Source of the DNA: Stictocephala bisonia
Taxonomy: Eukaryota; Arthropoda; Insecta; Hemiptera; Membracidae
Direction: 5' to 3'
Length of the DNA stretch: 64,000 nucleotides
Assembly (NCBI GenBank): GCA_035578905.1
Contig: JAQJVL010000148.1
Location: 124,001-188,000 of the forward strand
Within the stretch, counting starts at the first letter, position 1. Each line of letters begins with the position of its first letter. Of the stretch, positions 1 to 12,310 are shown in pieces. A model generated the notes under the pieces. The model was not told the origin of the DNA and made no database searches. It worked only from the letters and a program-made list of their open reading frames with translations. Position numbers and translations under genes: made by a program.

Positions 1-429
1 AAACCCTCTGGGCGCTTTCCCAATTAGAAGTTAAAACCAAAAAACCCAATTTTCCCCTTTTTGGGGGTTTAAAAAATTTAAAAAAATTTAAAAAAAAAAT
101 AAACACCCTGTAACCCTTCCAGTAAAAATATTTACTTCCCAAAAAACCCCCAAATACACCCCTTTAAACCAAAAAAATTAAAAAAACAATAACTAGGCCC
201 TTTTAAAAATTTTAAAAAAAATAAACTTAACCTTAAACCAAAAGGGACCTAACAACAAAAAAATCTAAAAAAAATTAAAAAAAATAAAACTAATTAATTT
301 TATAAGCCAGATTAAAAAAGCAAATTTAAAGCTAAAAAATTTAAAATTTGAACACCCCTGGTTGAACCTTGGGTTTAACCCCATCCTAAAAAAAGAATAT
401 AAATTTCCCAAAAACCCTTTAAAAACACC

Positions 430-740
430 CCAAAAACCCAAAAACGATTAAAAAATTTTTGAAAAACAAAATATTTTTTACCAAAAGGGGGGGATTAAAA
501 ATTAGGAATTACAAATGGGGGCACTTACGTTTTTTGTGTGTCCCAAAGGGCCCATCATAAAAAAATTCTTGGGGAGCTTCACAAGCAATTTAAAAAGACA
601 GGCCAACCCCACCCTAAAAGCTGGAAACCCCCCAACGAACGGATCTGAGGGCCCAAAGGCCCCAAAGTACCGGAAAAGCGGACAAAGAGCGATCTCGGCC
701 CCTGGGAAAAACCCCGACAAAAAAAAAAGAAAGGAAAACC
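430..740 (-). repeat. Distorted copy of the GTACCGG-headed promoter-like repeat
   Basis: It matches 11690-12010 in the same orientation. Shared landmarks are the block around the splice-donor-like ACTTACG at about 523-532, the GGCCAACC block near 602, and the GATCTCGGC block near 690. Homopolymers are stretched throughout. Confidence 0.5.
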
Positions 741-1914
741 GGGCAAAAACCCGGGCCCCGAAATTTAAATAAACCTTCTGTTGGTTAATGATCTGGTAAC
801 CAAAAACTCAGATTTGGTAAAGGTTATTCTTCCTTCAATTTTTTTTAAAAAAAAATACTCCTTTCCATAAACAAAAAAACCCCCTGCCCACAAACAAAAA
901 TCTAAAGTGGTTTTTTTAAATTTTTTAAAATTTTTTTTAAATGGGTTCCCAAATCAAGTCTTCTAAACCCCCAAAAAAAATGTCCCAAATCTAGTTTTTT
1001 CTAATAGTTTTTCCTTTTGTAACCCTCCCCTGGTTTTGACCCAAGAAAACCCTTACATAGCCATGTTCCCCTTTAGTTTTTTTAGGGTTTTTGTTTGGGA
1101 AAATAAATTAATTTTTGGGTTTACCTAAAAAAACCCGTACACATTTTTGTTAAATTTTCCTGAAATGTTCTCCCCGTTGAAAAAGATTTTGCAGTTTGTT
1201 TTTATTCTAAATTTAAAATTTTTTTTATGCACTTAATTTTTTAATTTAAATTTGATGACAAAGCCAAACTTTAAATTTACTGGAAAAAAGTATTTGGAAA
1301 AGTTCAATTTTTTCACTAAAAACCTTTTTTAAGGGGTTTGTTTAAAAGAAATAAAAAAACTTCGGTTTTTAAAAAAAAATTGCTTAGGTTTTTTGAGCCC
1401 CTTTTAAAGGGTTTCCCGAAACGAAATGATTTTATGGGGTTTTTTAAAAAAATTTCAAATACGCAATCCAAATTTCTTATCAAAGCCTTTTGGGAAAAAG
1501 TTGTTTAGGGTTAAAAATTTTCCAAAGTATTTTTAAGATATTTTTAGAAAATTTAGATTTATTAATATTTAATGTCATACAGAAGAAATTTTTTTTGAAA
1601 ATTTTTGGAATTTCCCATTGGCTTTCGATAATTTTGGGAAAATTCCCTTCGAGGGGCATCAGCCCCTCATTTTGGGCTCTTCAATATCTTTGGGGAAAAC
1701 CCGGCGAAAGGTTTAGGATCCCCTTTCTTTTCTTCAAAAAAGATTGTCACAGGAACGTAGATTCCCGTTTACCAAAAACTTTTGGGAAAATATATTTTCC
1801 GCTGCTTAAAAACCCTCTTTAAAACCCCCAGGTTTTTAGTCTCTAGGGCCCCTGTCCAATTGACAGCACTTATTGATTTTTTCTGTAAACCCGGGGTTTT
1901 TTTCCGGTTTCCCT

Positions 1915-2430
1915 TTTTTTTCCGTCGTGTGGGCCCCGCCGGCTGCCCCAATTCGCTTTTGCCCGGCGTTTTCCCCGTAATTTTTGGGGGCCCCTTGGCT
2001 CGTTTTTTTCCCTTCCCTGTTCCCCGAGGGTTTTCCCGGTTGTTTTGTTTTTTTTTTTTAGTGCGGGCCCCAGAAATTAGACAAAAACAGGCAAAGGGAC
2101 ACTAAAACTAAGTGTTCATTTTGTAAAAATTTTTTTTTTTAATCCCCTTTTTTGGGGAAAATTTTTTTTCAATTTTAAAATTAATCGGGTTTTTGCTTTT
2201 GTTTCATGGTTTTTTTTTAAATTTTTGTTCTTTTGTCTAGATGTTTTTTTCAGACTAGGTTAAAGCCATTTTGCCCCAATTTTTTATAAATTTTTGCCCC
2301 ACTGCCGATTTTTATTTTGACCCTCCCAAATGCCACCCCCGTTTATCCCCTCGCTTTACTCGTTTTGAGCCCTCCCCCAGTTTTTGGGCCCCCCTTCCCA
2401 GCTTTGGTGGTGGGGGGGGGGTTTTTCAAT
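1915..2430 (+). repeat. Distorted copy of the GTACCGG-headed promoter-like repeat, forward
   Basis: It is collinear with 8300-8770. Both contain AAGTGTTCATTTTGTAA, then TTTTGTCTAGATGTTT, then CAGACTAGGTTAAAGCCAT, then the CGCTTTACTCGTTTTGAGCC block. The copy here has systematically longer homopolymer runs, which is the main evidence that 1-8300 is an artefact. Confidence 0.65.
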
Positions 2431-2775
2431 TGGTAGCCCGACATGGTTGCCTAATAAAAAAAAAAAAAATTATTCCCTTTTTTGGTTTTTTGACGGGGGG
2501 TTTTGTCTGTTAGTAGGTCATGGTTGGCCCGACCTACCGTCAAGGTGTTTTTTGGGAATTTTCATAAGAAAAAAAAATAAATAAATAAATAAAGAAATAA
2601 ATTTGTAAATGGAAAGGGAAAAAAAGAAGAAGAAAAAACAAACAAAGAGTATTATTTCACGGGGGGGTTTTCCCTAGGGAGCCGAAATCGAAAAGGGAAA
2701 AAGAAATAAAAAAATAAAAAAACTATTTTTTAAAAACAGAAAAACAATTAGAAAACCCCAAAAAAATAATTTAAC

Positions 2776-2826
<51 letters not shown>

Positions 2827-5800
2827 AAAAAAAAATAGGCAAACCGGGTTTGGTTTTGTTTTGAATTTGGGGGTTTTTTGGGGGGATTGGGGTGGTCGGC
2901 AGGGCTTGGTAGGTGGGGGGTTTTGTTGTATTTGGGCCCTTTTAGTTTTTTCGTTTTTTTGTATTTTGTTGAGAATTTTTGGGGTTAGAGATGGGGCCCA
3001 TCGGGAGAATGTTCCCTCCTAGTGAAAGGGGGAGGAGTTGATATTTTGGGTTTAGGTCGCGGGTGGGGCCCCCCGGAGGGTGATTTTTCCCGGAAATTCC
3101 GGAGGTTGCTGGGGGGAGCAGTTTGTCCGCGAGTCGGGGGGGAAATTGGGTTCCGTCTATTGGGGGTTGGTGATGAGGGGTTTTCGTTTGGAAACGCAAA
3201 GGTGGAAGATTTGGGAAGGGGGTTTTTTTAAAAAATTTTTGCCGTTTTAACCCCCCAGTAGGTCGTGGGCCCCGGGGGTGCCCCCTTGCACTTTTTGGGG
3301 GATCTGCTTACCCGTTTAAAAGGCTGGTCAAACCCGGGCAACCGGGGTTGGACCTTTGGATAGGTCGGGGGTTTTTGGAGAGTTTGTTAGGCTTGATGAG
3401 ATTTTTAAGGGGACTTCCGGTTCCAAAGGGCTCCTTTTGGGGGTGGGTCACCCTTCTTTTGCCTTTCGCCCCCGTTTTTGTTTGGCCCAGGCTTAACCCC
3501 CGGGGTCCCCACTGTGCCTGAGGTTTCCTTTTGAGCCGCTGGGGTTTCTGTTTTTGGGTTTTTTTTTGGTTCGGCTCCAGGGTGGGGCCTTTTTCTTCTT
3601 CTCTTTTGGGGTTCCCCGCGCTTCTGCAGCTGAACAACCCCCAGCTTTCCTTTAAACCCTCCCCACGCCCCATGATCCAGAAGTTCCCCGTGATCGGGGG
3701 GGATGGTTTTGTGGGGCTTCTTAAGTTCCTAGGGGGCCCTTTTTCAGACTTAGTGGGGAAAGCCCGGCAGGCCCAAGCTGGGGGACCCTTTCTTCGCCCC
3801 ATTTTTTCCCTTTTTGCAAAAGGTCCCGTTGGGGTCCGTATTGCTGAGTTCTTTTCTTTTGGCCCAATGATTTTTCCCCCTTTGGTGGGGGGCTGTTCCA
3901 TCGAGGGGTTGCCTTTTTCGTTTTTTCTTTTCTTCCCATTCGAATCAGGGAGAGGTTTGGGCTAGGAAAGATTTTTTTCGGTCGGCGTAGGTCTCTGGCA
4001 GCCTATGGGTTTTTCCGTAAAGGAAGCCAACAAACGTTGCGCCTCCATTTTCGGAAGCTGAACCTTTCGTGTCCTTTTTTGGATTTGGGAAATTTTTCCT
4101 GGTTAAAGGTTTCAGTTTAGGTTTTTTTTGGTGTTTCCTTTCCGACTTTTCGGGGGGCTGCATCAAACTTTGCAATTTTTTTCGCGCAAGGGGCAGTTCT
4201 AAAAGACCAGCAAAGGGGGGGGATTTGAGAGTCATCGTGCGCCCCCCCCCACGTCCTTTCCCCTATGTCTTTAGGGGGTGGGTTTAGCCAGGTGGAGGGT
4301 CGTGGTTTTTTCGGCCCCTGTTTTTTTGTTTTGCGTTTTGACCAACCTGGTCCCTTCGTCGTGATGTCCACATTTCTGGGTCGGGGGGGCGGGGAAACGC
4401 TCACGCGGGGGGGGTTTCCTCCACAGTAAGCCCCCCGCGTTGTTGGGGAAGGGGCCTTGGCCCTTTTTCCTTTGCCCGTTTCCCATTTGCAAGGTTCGGG
4501 TTTTTTCGGGCCTTGCGGCATGGCTTCCCCCGGGGCTTAGTTGGGGCACCCCCCGGTGTGTTCCCTTTGGGGTTTTTTTAAAAAAAATGGTGGTTAAAAG
4601 GTGTGTCGTGCCCTTCTTGGGTTCTGGTTCGGCATTTCTGTAAACATCAGCTTTCTTTTTTGAGTCCCTTGGGCCCCCTTAGGAAATTTTTCAAACACAA
4701 CGGCTTTTTTTCTAAATTTCTTTCTGGGGCGGCATCCCCAAAATCCTCTAAAACCCTACTTCTTTAAAAGGGGTCTAATTTCATTTTAAAAATTTTTATG
4801 GGTTTTTCCTTGGGAAAGGGGGGGTTTTCTTTGGTTTCCCAAAAGGACCCCGGGTTTTTTTTGTATCCTTTGGGGCAGCTTTTTTCTCTAAAAGTGGTAT
4901 TTTTGGTGCTTGACCTCCGAAAGCGCCAATGGGTTTTTCAAGTTTTAAAACGGAAGGTTTTTTGGGGCTCCCAGTAGGTGATTCTGACTGGCCCCCCTGC
5001 AGTTGAGAGGTTTTTTTGTTGCCTAACCAAACCAAAGGGGGTTCCCGGTTTTTTCATTTTTCCCCCCCGAACAAGGCGGGGCCATTAGGAAAGGGTGTGT
5101 TTTTCGGTTTCCGAAGTGCTTACGGGCCCGGGGCTTTGGGGGCAAATTCTCTTCTGGAGTATGAAGTCCCCCTTTGCCCCATTTCGCCCCCGGTTTGAAT
5201 TTATCCCTACAAAATTTCTCCCCCCAAAGAGGGAGGTTATGAGGGGTATGAAATTTAAGATTTTGAGCAAAAGGGTTTTGAATTTAACCCTCCCCGTTTT
5301 TCCCCTTTTTGAAGTCCAGCTTTTCTTGTGCCCAAGGGCCCAAAAAGGGAATCTAGGCTTTGATGGATTAAACGGGATCTAAAAAGGCTAAGGTCGCTAA
5401 ATTTACTTCGGTTTCCTCTGCCCGAATTTTTCATTTTGCAATTTGATTTTGGTTTGGGGAAAAGGGTAAGTTTTTTCATTTTTTTCGATTTGAACCAGCC
5501 TAACATCAAAATTCCCTTTTAAAAGGAATAAAGGCCTAAAGACTAGTTCTGTGTTCCCCCGGGAAAACCTTTTAAAAACCCCTTTAAGGGTTCCCTATGG
5601 GTCCTTTTCTGTGGGTGCCCAGACTCTTAATCTCTGCTTGATTTTCCCTCTTCAAAGTTTTGAAATTCAAGTTTGTCTTCAATTAAACCTGGGGCGACCT
5701 TTTTCTAAGTGAACTTTCGGGGAACACATTTCAACATAAAGGGGGAAGTTCTTTGTTTGCCTTAAAATCAAACTGGCCTTAAAACCCTCCCAAACCAGAA

Positions 5801-8299
5801 AAAGTCCCCTTTTGCTGTCTGAAAGATTTTTTTTTCTGGGTCAAAATTTACCATCTTCTCGAGGCGTTGCATTGTTCCCCGCGAAAGGGCCCCAGGGCAA
5901 ATTTGGGGGTTTTCCTCCCCCCAGAGATTCCCCAAGGGGGTTTTCCCCTTTTTGGGGATGGTGAAAATTTTTTCCGTTTGCTTCCTTTCCCTTAAATTGG
6001 GGTTGCTTTGGGTCCCCCGTTAAAAGAGTGCAGGAAAGAAAGGTGTCCCTTTGTTGGGGCCCAAATTTTCCCGCAACTGCCTTTTTTGGGGCTCAAGGGG
6101 GGCTCTCCCTGGGAACCTTTCCCGTCCTGCGGGATGCCTGATTTCAGCCAGGAATTTTATTCTTCGACGGATGACCCCTCCTCCGCCATTTCTGCTGTTC
6201 TTTCTCCAGGGGGTTTAAAGGGGTTTTGGCAGGCCCCCTGTTTTTCTCGAGTAACCCTTGTCCCCACCAAAACAGAAAGCTTCTTCCCCTCTTTGAGTTT
6301 TGGTGGGCTGGCTGTTTTCTTCGGGTTTCGGACAAATTTTCGGGGGGTTTCCCCCCCCCTTTTTAAAACGATGAGTTCTTTTCTGGGGGGAAAGGACAAT
6401 CAGGCTTGGATTGGTTTATTGCCCCTCCCCGACAAAGGGGTTGGGAAAATTTGTCGTGGGTTGGGCAAAATTTCGGCCCTTTAAATTTCCCAGTTCAAAA
6501 CCTTAGGGGTACCCCAAATTTTCTTTGCGGGAAGCCCTTTCCCCCCCAATTAAACCCCCAGAAAAACCCGGGATCCACCCACTGGGCTGTTTTCTCAGTG
6601 TGGTGCGTTTCTTCTGGGTTTTCCCCTGGCTTTTTTACCCACCTTTTCTGGCCCAAAACAGCAGGTTTTGATCCTGAGGGGTGTCAGTTCCCCCCCTTAG
6701 TGAGCTTCAAGGGGAGGGGGCCCCCCCCCTCCCTTTAAAATTTTTTGTCCAAAGGGGGACTCTGTTTCCGGGCCTTTGAAAAGAGGGGTGAACCCCGGTA
6801 GTGCCTTTCCTAAAATATCTAGTCCCGGGTGGTCTTTCAATTTTTATCAAACCCATATTCCCCTTGTGGGCCCGGGCATCTTGGGGATTCTTAAAAAACC
6901 CGCAAAAATTCGTAGGTTTCTTATGGGTTAAATTAAGGCATTTTCCCGGGATGTTCGGGCGGGTTGGGTTGTTTACCCGGGCTCTTCCCAAGCCTAGTAG
7001 AATTGGCAAAAATTAGGGGTTTTTATCTTCTGAGGTGGGAGCGTCCTTTTGAGAAGGTGTTTATTTGACTACTGGGTTTCCCTTTTTCCCCGTAGCAAGG
7101 TTTGGGTTTGGGTCCTACCTACTTTTTTGTTGGAAGGGTTTCTCCCAAGTTCGTTTGGCTTTTTTCCCCTTTTTTAGTGCTTCGGCTTAAACTCCCCACC
7201 GTTACTCCAGTCCCCAACTCTTCCAGGGACTTTTTGGGGTGCCTTTTCCCCTCTTGGGGTTCCCAAAACCGGTAGCCTTTACCTTTCCCCGGTTCCCTAG
7301 GTTCCCGTTTTTTTGGGAATGGTATCCGGCCCGTTGACCTACCTCTCCTTATTACCCAAAGTTTCCCTGCAGAGGGTTCAACCGCAAATTTCGGTCTGCC
7401 CTTATTACTTTCCATGCTGAGAAGCAAAACACCTGGGATGAGGGGTTTTTTCTTTGGCTTTCCCGGTTTTCTTTTCCCTTTTTTCCCAAACATTGAAGGG
7501 CCCCAATGCCCCCTTTCCCCTTTAAGATTCTACATGGCCCAACCCCCCTAACAACCCTTTTTTCCCAAATTGTGGGGCTAAGGAACTATCTCCTTTCGCC
7601 CCGGTTCCTCCTGACGTAGGTCCACGTGGAGGGGGGGCTCGGCGCAACCTTTACCCTGCTAGAGAAAAGAAAAAGGAGGAGGTATGATAAGGGTCGTAAT
7701 CCTACCCTTTCAAAAGGTTTGGGGGGGTCTTTTGGGTTTTTTGCAGGGGCCTCACCCCGTCCCAAGGGTTTCCCCGGAACAAAAAAAGGCTGCAAAGTTG
7801 GCTTTCCCGGGGGTCTGGTTTTCCCCCCCCGCATCCGGAAAGGGGGTTTTTTTTCACCGGTTACCCGTTCTTCTGGTTGATTTCCCCCGTCAGGCAAAGG
7901 GGGTTTTTGGAAAGCCCTTTTTTCCCCTTAAGGCTTTCCGGGGAACGGTTTGGGTCCAGGAGTTTTTTGTTCCTGGGGTTTTTTTGGGGCAAAGAAATTG
8001 AAACAACCTCTGCCCCCCTAGGGGGGCTGTTCGGGGAGAGGGTTCCCTTTTTTCTCTCTTTTTTTTTGTCCCGGGACCCACAGTCCGGGTAGTTCCCCCT
8101 TCCCTGTTTGAGGGGTTTTCCCCTCTTAGATTTCTTGGGGGTCCTTTGGGAAAACCAATTTTGGAGGTCTCTTCGTCTTTTTTTTGTTTGGTTCCCTGAG
8201 GTACCCGGTTTTTTTTTTTTTCCCCCGGCCCCGGGTGTGTTGAGGTTTTGCGAGGGAGGTTTTACCGGGTCTTTTTACCGGTACAATTTTTTTTTTTTT

Positions 8300-8770
8300 T
8301 TCCCTCTTTGGGCTGCCGGGCTTCCCGAGATTCGCTTTTGCCCGGGGTTTCGCGTAATTTGGTGGCCGTTGGCTCAGTTCCGTTCGTTCCGTGTTCCAGC
8401 AGGTTGTCAGGTTGTTCGTTTTTTTGTCTTGTGCTGCCTGCAGAAATAGACATGCGAGGCTAAAGGCACCTAAAACGTAAGTGTTCATTTTGTAAGTTTT
8501 AATATCTAATCACCCTTTTGGTGAGAATATTTTGTTTCAATAATATTAATCGTTCTTGCTTGTGTTTCAGGGTTTTGTTAAATTTGTGTTCTTTGTCTAG
8601 ATGTTTCTCAGACTAGGTTAAAGCCATGTGCTCAATGTTATAGTTTTGCTCAGCTGCCGAGTTTTATTTTGACCCTCCAACTGCCACCCGTGATCCCATC
8701 GCTTTACTCGTTTTGAGCCATCCCCCAGTTGGCACGCTTCCCAGCTTTGGTGGGGGGGGGATGGGTCTCA
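8300..8770 (+). repeat. Clean copy of the GTACCGG-headed promoter-like repeat
   Basis: A moderately CpG-rich 5' part is followed by an AACGTAAGTGTT splice-donor-like site at about 8474-8485, then AT-rich sequence and the conserved TCTAGATGTTTCTCAGACTAGG block near 8597-8618. Related copies lie at 430-740, 1915-2430 and, inverted, 11605-12037. It looks like the 5' exon and intron start of a transcribed repeat or multicopy gene. No coding frame is recognisable. Confidence 0.55.
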
Positions 8771-9194
8771 GTTCTAAACTACTTAATATCAGATTTAATC
8801 TTTTAACTTGCTTTTTTTAAAAGTAAACGTGCTATTATTTCCAAATTCTCCGAGAACAATGAATATCGCCAACTTAAATTATAGACTTTCAAGCAGCAAT
8901 GTTTTATTTTTATATTTCTACAAAAACGAGAAAATTACTAATTTGTTCTATTTCACAAAACTAGGCTAGTTGCTAAATATTGTTTCTAAATAAATTAACT
9001 TAACTTGAAAATAACCTTAAAACATGAAATACACTTAGATCACTAATAAATTTAATAGCAAGAACAAATCATTTAGAGAAAATTACGTTCAAAATGTTTT
9101 ATTATTTGAGATCTAAACTTACACGAACACTACAAACAAGGTCGATAGAGGCGGTGATCCAAGACACGACACAACACACGTAAACAATTATTAT
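8771..9194. other. AT-rich sequence without recognisable gene
   Basis: No sustained open frame and no repeat that I can match elsewhere in the window. Confidence 0.5.
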
Positions 9195-9490
9195 GAACAG
9201 GAAAAGTCGATATAAATATCTTTAAACTCTTTATTGAAATAGTAGAAAAAAGATAATTCATATACAACCTTATAGTTGTATAAATATAAACTAGGAATTT
9301 TCAAACTTTCCTAGAAGGCAAAATTTCTATAGTAATTGGTTGGAACAGGAAAAGTCGATATAAATATCTTTAAACTCTTTATTGAAATAGTAGAAAAAAG
9401 ATAATTCATATATAACCTTATAGTTGTATAAATATAAACTAGGAATTTTCAAACTTTCCTAGAAGGCAAAATTTCTATAGTAATTGGTTG
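9195..9490 (+). repeat. 148-bp tandem duplication (two copies)
   Basis: Two nearly identical head-to-tail copies start at about 9195 and 9343, each beginning GAACAGGAAAAGTCGATATA and ending near AATTGGTTG. They differ at only a base or two, so the duplication is recent or is an assembly duplication. There is no coding potential. Confidence 0.85.
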
Positions 9491-10102
9491 GTTTATATTA
9501 CACTAATTGTTAAATCCGTTTTTTAAGAGATAAGATTGGATTGATTTTATAATGATAACTGGGTTTGAAAGTTGAAATTATTTTAAAACCAAAAATAAGA
9601 GATAGCGCTATTTTTTTTCAAAATCAGTACATAATTAAATAAAATCAGGTTTCCCTTTCTATCAATGTTGATAGAGACTGGCCTATACAATCAAAGTGTT
9701 TGAGGTTAAGTGGCTTGAACCGTTACCTCGCATAACAGCCTGAAGGGCCCTTAGCTTCCCACTTCGTCTCTCTGGCTGAAAAGGTAAATTCTTTTAAATC
9801 ATACATATTTCCAACTATACAAAATCTGAAGCCATGAAATATTCTGTCTATAAAGATTATTACCTATTGTGATTGATGCTTTAAAAGTATTGTTACTTCA
9901 ATATTACAGGTGTGACGGTTCGTTAGGTTGTGAGTTTTATATATCATACAATCGTAGCTGGGAATTTCTATCGATTCTAGGTAAACTGTTCTAGAATACT
10001 ATATCTAGACCGAACCGTCAACCGACTATTCAAATGAAAAGTAATCATAGTAAGTAACTGTACGACATTGGCCACAAGGGGTCGAGCTTCATCGTTACAT
10101 AA
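9491..10102. other. Non-coding spacer up to assembly gap
   Basis: AT-rich sequence with no gene that I can support. It ends at a run of N. Confidence 0.5.
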
Positions 10103-10602
10103 NNNNNNNNNNNNNNNNNNNNNNNNNNNNNNNNNNNNNNNNNNNNNNNNNNNNNNNNNNNNNNNNNNNNNNNNNNNNNNNNNNNNNNNNNNNNNNNNNN
10201 NNNNNNNNNNNNNNNNNNNNNNNNNNNNNNNNNNNNNNNNNNNNNNNNNNNNNNNNNNNNNNNNNNNNNNNNNNNNNNNNNNNNNNNNNNNNNNNNNNNN
10301 NNNNNNNNNNNNNNNNNNNNNNNNNNNNNNNNNNNNNNNNNNNNNNNNNNNNNNNNNNNNNNNNNNNNNNNNNNNNNNNNNNNNNNNNNNNNNNNNNNNN
10401 NNNNNNNNNNNNNNNNNNNNNNNNNNNNNNNNNNNNNNNNNNNNNNNNNNNNNNNNNNNNNNNNNNNNNNNNNNNNNNNNNNNNNNNNNNNNNNNNNNNN
10501 NNNNNNNNNNNNNNNNNNNNNNNNNNNNNNNNNNNNNNNNNNNNNNNNNNNNNNNNNNNNNNNNNNNNNNNNNNNNNNNNNNNNNNNNNNNNNNNNNNNN
10601 NN
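10103..10602. other. Assembly gap (500 N)
   Basis: Exactly 500 N, a placeholder length. Open frames that run across it are meaningless. Confidence 0.99.
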
Positions 10603-10995
10603 TCACTAGGCCTAAACATAATAATCAACGATAACATAACTTAACCATAGGGACCTAACAACTATAAAATCTAAAAAGATGTAACAACAAATAAAACTAA
10701 TTAATTAATAACAAGGAATATAAACTACTTAAAAATAAATAACAATAAATATAAATAAAATAAATATTAACATCAAAAAAATCTTGGGTATTTTAAAAGC
10801 TTTTCCCTCGTTAATAAAAAATAATTAAGTCCCCATGGCTGTTTCATAATTCACTGTCCAGGTTTTTAGTTTTAGGCCTAGGCCACACCAAAAGTTCCGC
10901 AAACTTTTTTCTTCTTTCTGTTTTTATATATTTTTTTTTGTTTTCTTATAAATCACCCCCAGCTCAGCCGCCGGGAAAAGATGGAAAGAACTGAC

Positions 10996-11150
10996 CTGAG
11001 GACTGAAGACTTCTACCCCCAAAGATGTAGGGCGGGTAGCGGGCAACTCCAGGCTCCAACATGGTCCTCAGGCCAGGCTAGCAGTGGAGAATATCGAAGT
11101 TCCCCCGGACGGCGGGCTGAGGGCTGAAAGTCCCACTCAAGGACCCTGGA
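10996..11150 (-). other. Candidate exon with start codon, flanked by AG and GT
   Basis: Read on the minus strand, a TTACAG acceptor ends at 11151, followed by a GC-richer block of 155 bases and a CAG/GTCAGT donor at 10996/10995. An ATG at 11062-11060 opens a frame of 22 codons that runs to the donor without a stop and reads MLEPGVARYPPYIF at its start. The GC content stands out from the AT-rich surroundings. It lies downstream, in the same orientation, of the exon-like repeat at 11771-12037, so the two could be the first exons of one transcription unit. I do not recognise the protein. It could be a host gene 5' end or part of a transcribed repeat. Splicing is inferred only from consensus sites. 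Confidence 0.35.
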
Positions 11151-11604
11151 CTGTAAGGCACAACACACAGCACATCAAATACAGTCCAGCCATCACAACA
11201 AAATATTACACATAACAACTAAAAATATAAGGGTGCCTGATTTAACAAAACTTAACATGAAGAGACAAACTTATACATGATTGGAGGGAGAGATTAACTT
11301 TAGGCTATGAAAAATTATGTTGGAAAACAGATTTAAGACAAATTACAAATTAACAAATTATAAAAGAATTAATTACGTATATGGAACTAAAAATGACAAA
11401 CTGAGAACTAGGCTATTGAAACATGAGCAATCTGTCATAACATGAAAAGCTAAAGATAGGCTAGGTTATTGTCAATGAACAAAAAAATATGGTAAATCGG
11501 TAACTACAACTGTAAAAAGGCTCAACAAAACATTATACAGAATTACAATTGAAAATAAAGGCAGATATAAAAAGCATTAACGGTAATTAACGGTAAAGAT
11601 TAAC

Positions 11605-12037
11605 ATGGAAGCACATGGCTTTAACCTAGTCTGAGAAACATCTAGACAAAGAACACAAATTTAACAAAACCCTGAAAACACAACTAAGCCCGATTAATAT
11701 TTTCAATGAAACAAAAGTATTTTCACCAAAAGGGTGATTAAATATTAGAAATTACAAAATTAACACTTACGTTTTGGAGTCTCTCAGCCGAACATAGTAA
11801 TCTCAGCAGGCAGAGCCAAAGACAAAAAGACGGCCAACCTGACAGACGACTCCAGAGAAACTAGAACTACTCGAACAATCTAGAAGCCGGTCAACCTGAC
11901 CGAAGCCGCTGGAAACCGGAACGAAACGGAACTGGGCCAACGGCTACCAACTACGCGAAACGCAGGGCAAAAACGAATCTCAGGCAGCCTGGCAGACAAA
12001 CAACGAAAAAACGAAACTGTACCGGTCCAAGACCCGG
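11605..12037 (-). repeat. Inverted copy of promoter-like repeat; 5' exon candidate
   Basis: On the minus strand it starts next to a GTACCGGGTCTTGGACCGGTAC palindrome-like head (12016-12037), continues with CpG-containing sequence and reaches a CCAAAAC/GTAAGTG donor-like site at 11771/11770. The downstream intron-like part matches 8480-8630. A mariner element is inserted right at its 5' edge (12040). Confidence 0.5.
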
Positions 12038-12039
12038 TA

Positions 12040-12305
12040 CAAAACGACGCCTTATTTGCGAAAATCAAATAATAAATAAAAAATTTACTACGATAGTTGT
12101 ATGACACTGTAAAGGTTAGAATGGACCCATAGAGCAACAATGGAATTCATTATTAATGGGCTGTCGGCTTATAATAACGTAGTAACACTATAAATGTAGT
12201 ACTTTTTAAATATTTTAAATAAAACTACATTTTGACAGATTATAAAAATGAGTATTTATTATTCAACTATTAATAAAAGGATTACATTTTTTAACTTAAT
12301 AAATC
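12040..12305. repeat. Left terminal inverted repeat of mariner element
   Basis: The reverse complement matches 13844-14108 almost base for base, from AAACGACGCC inward to the AGGATTACATTTTT block. Confidence 0.85.
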
Positions 12306-12310
12306 CCACA

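Larger units (their letters stand above)
1..8300. other. Homopolymer-inflated low-quality sequence
   Basis: The stretch is dominated by runs of A, T, G or C and has an abrupt GC-rich middle unlike the rest of the window. Parts of it align by eye to clean copies of the same repeat elsewhere, but with most 1-3 base runs stretched to 3-8 bases: 1915-2430 against 8300-8760, 430-740 against 11690-12010, and 170-310 against 10630-10715. This is what an uncorrected long-read consensus looks like, not evolution. Every open frame here is low-complexity and has overlapping frames on both strands, so I call no genes. An A run of about 40 bases lies near 2785-2825. Confidence 0.75.

Noticed and set aside
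502..8488. Many 60-200-codon open frames on both strands
   Set aside because: Low-complexity translations (runs of F, P, G, K), mutually overlapping, in homopolymer-inflated sequence; they vanish in the clean repeat copies.
9977..10637. Open frames spanning the first gap
   Set aside because: Almost entirely N; no sequence support.
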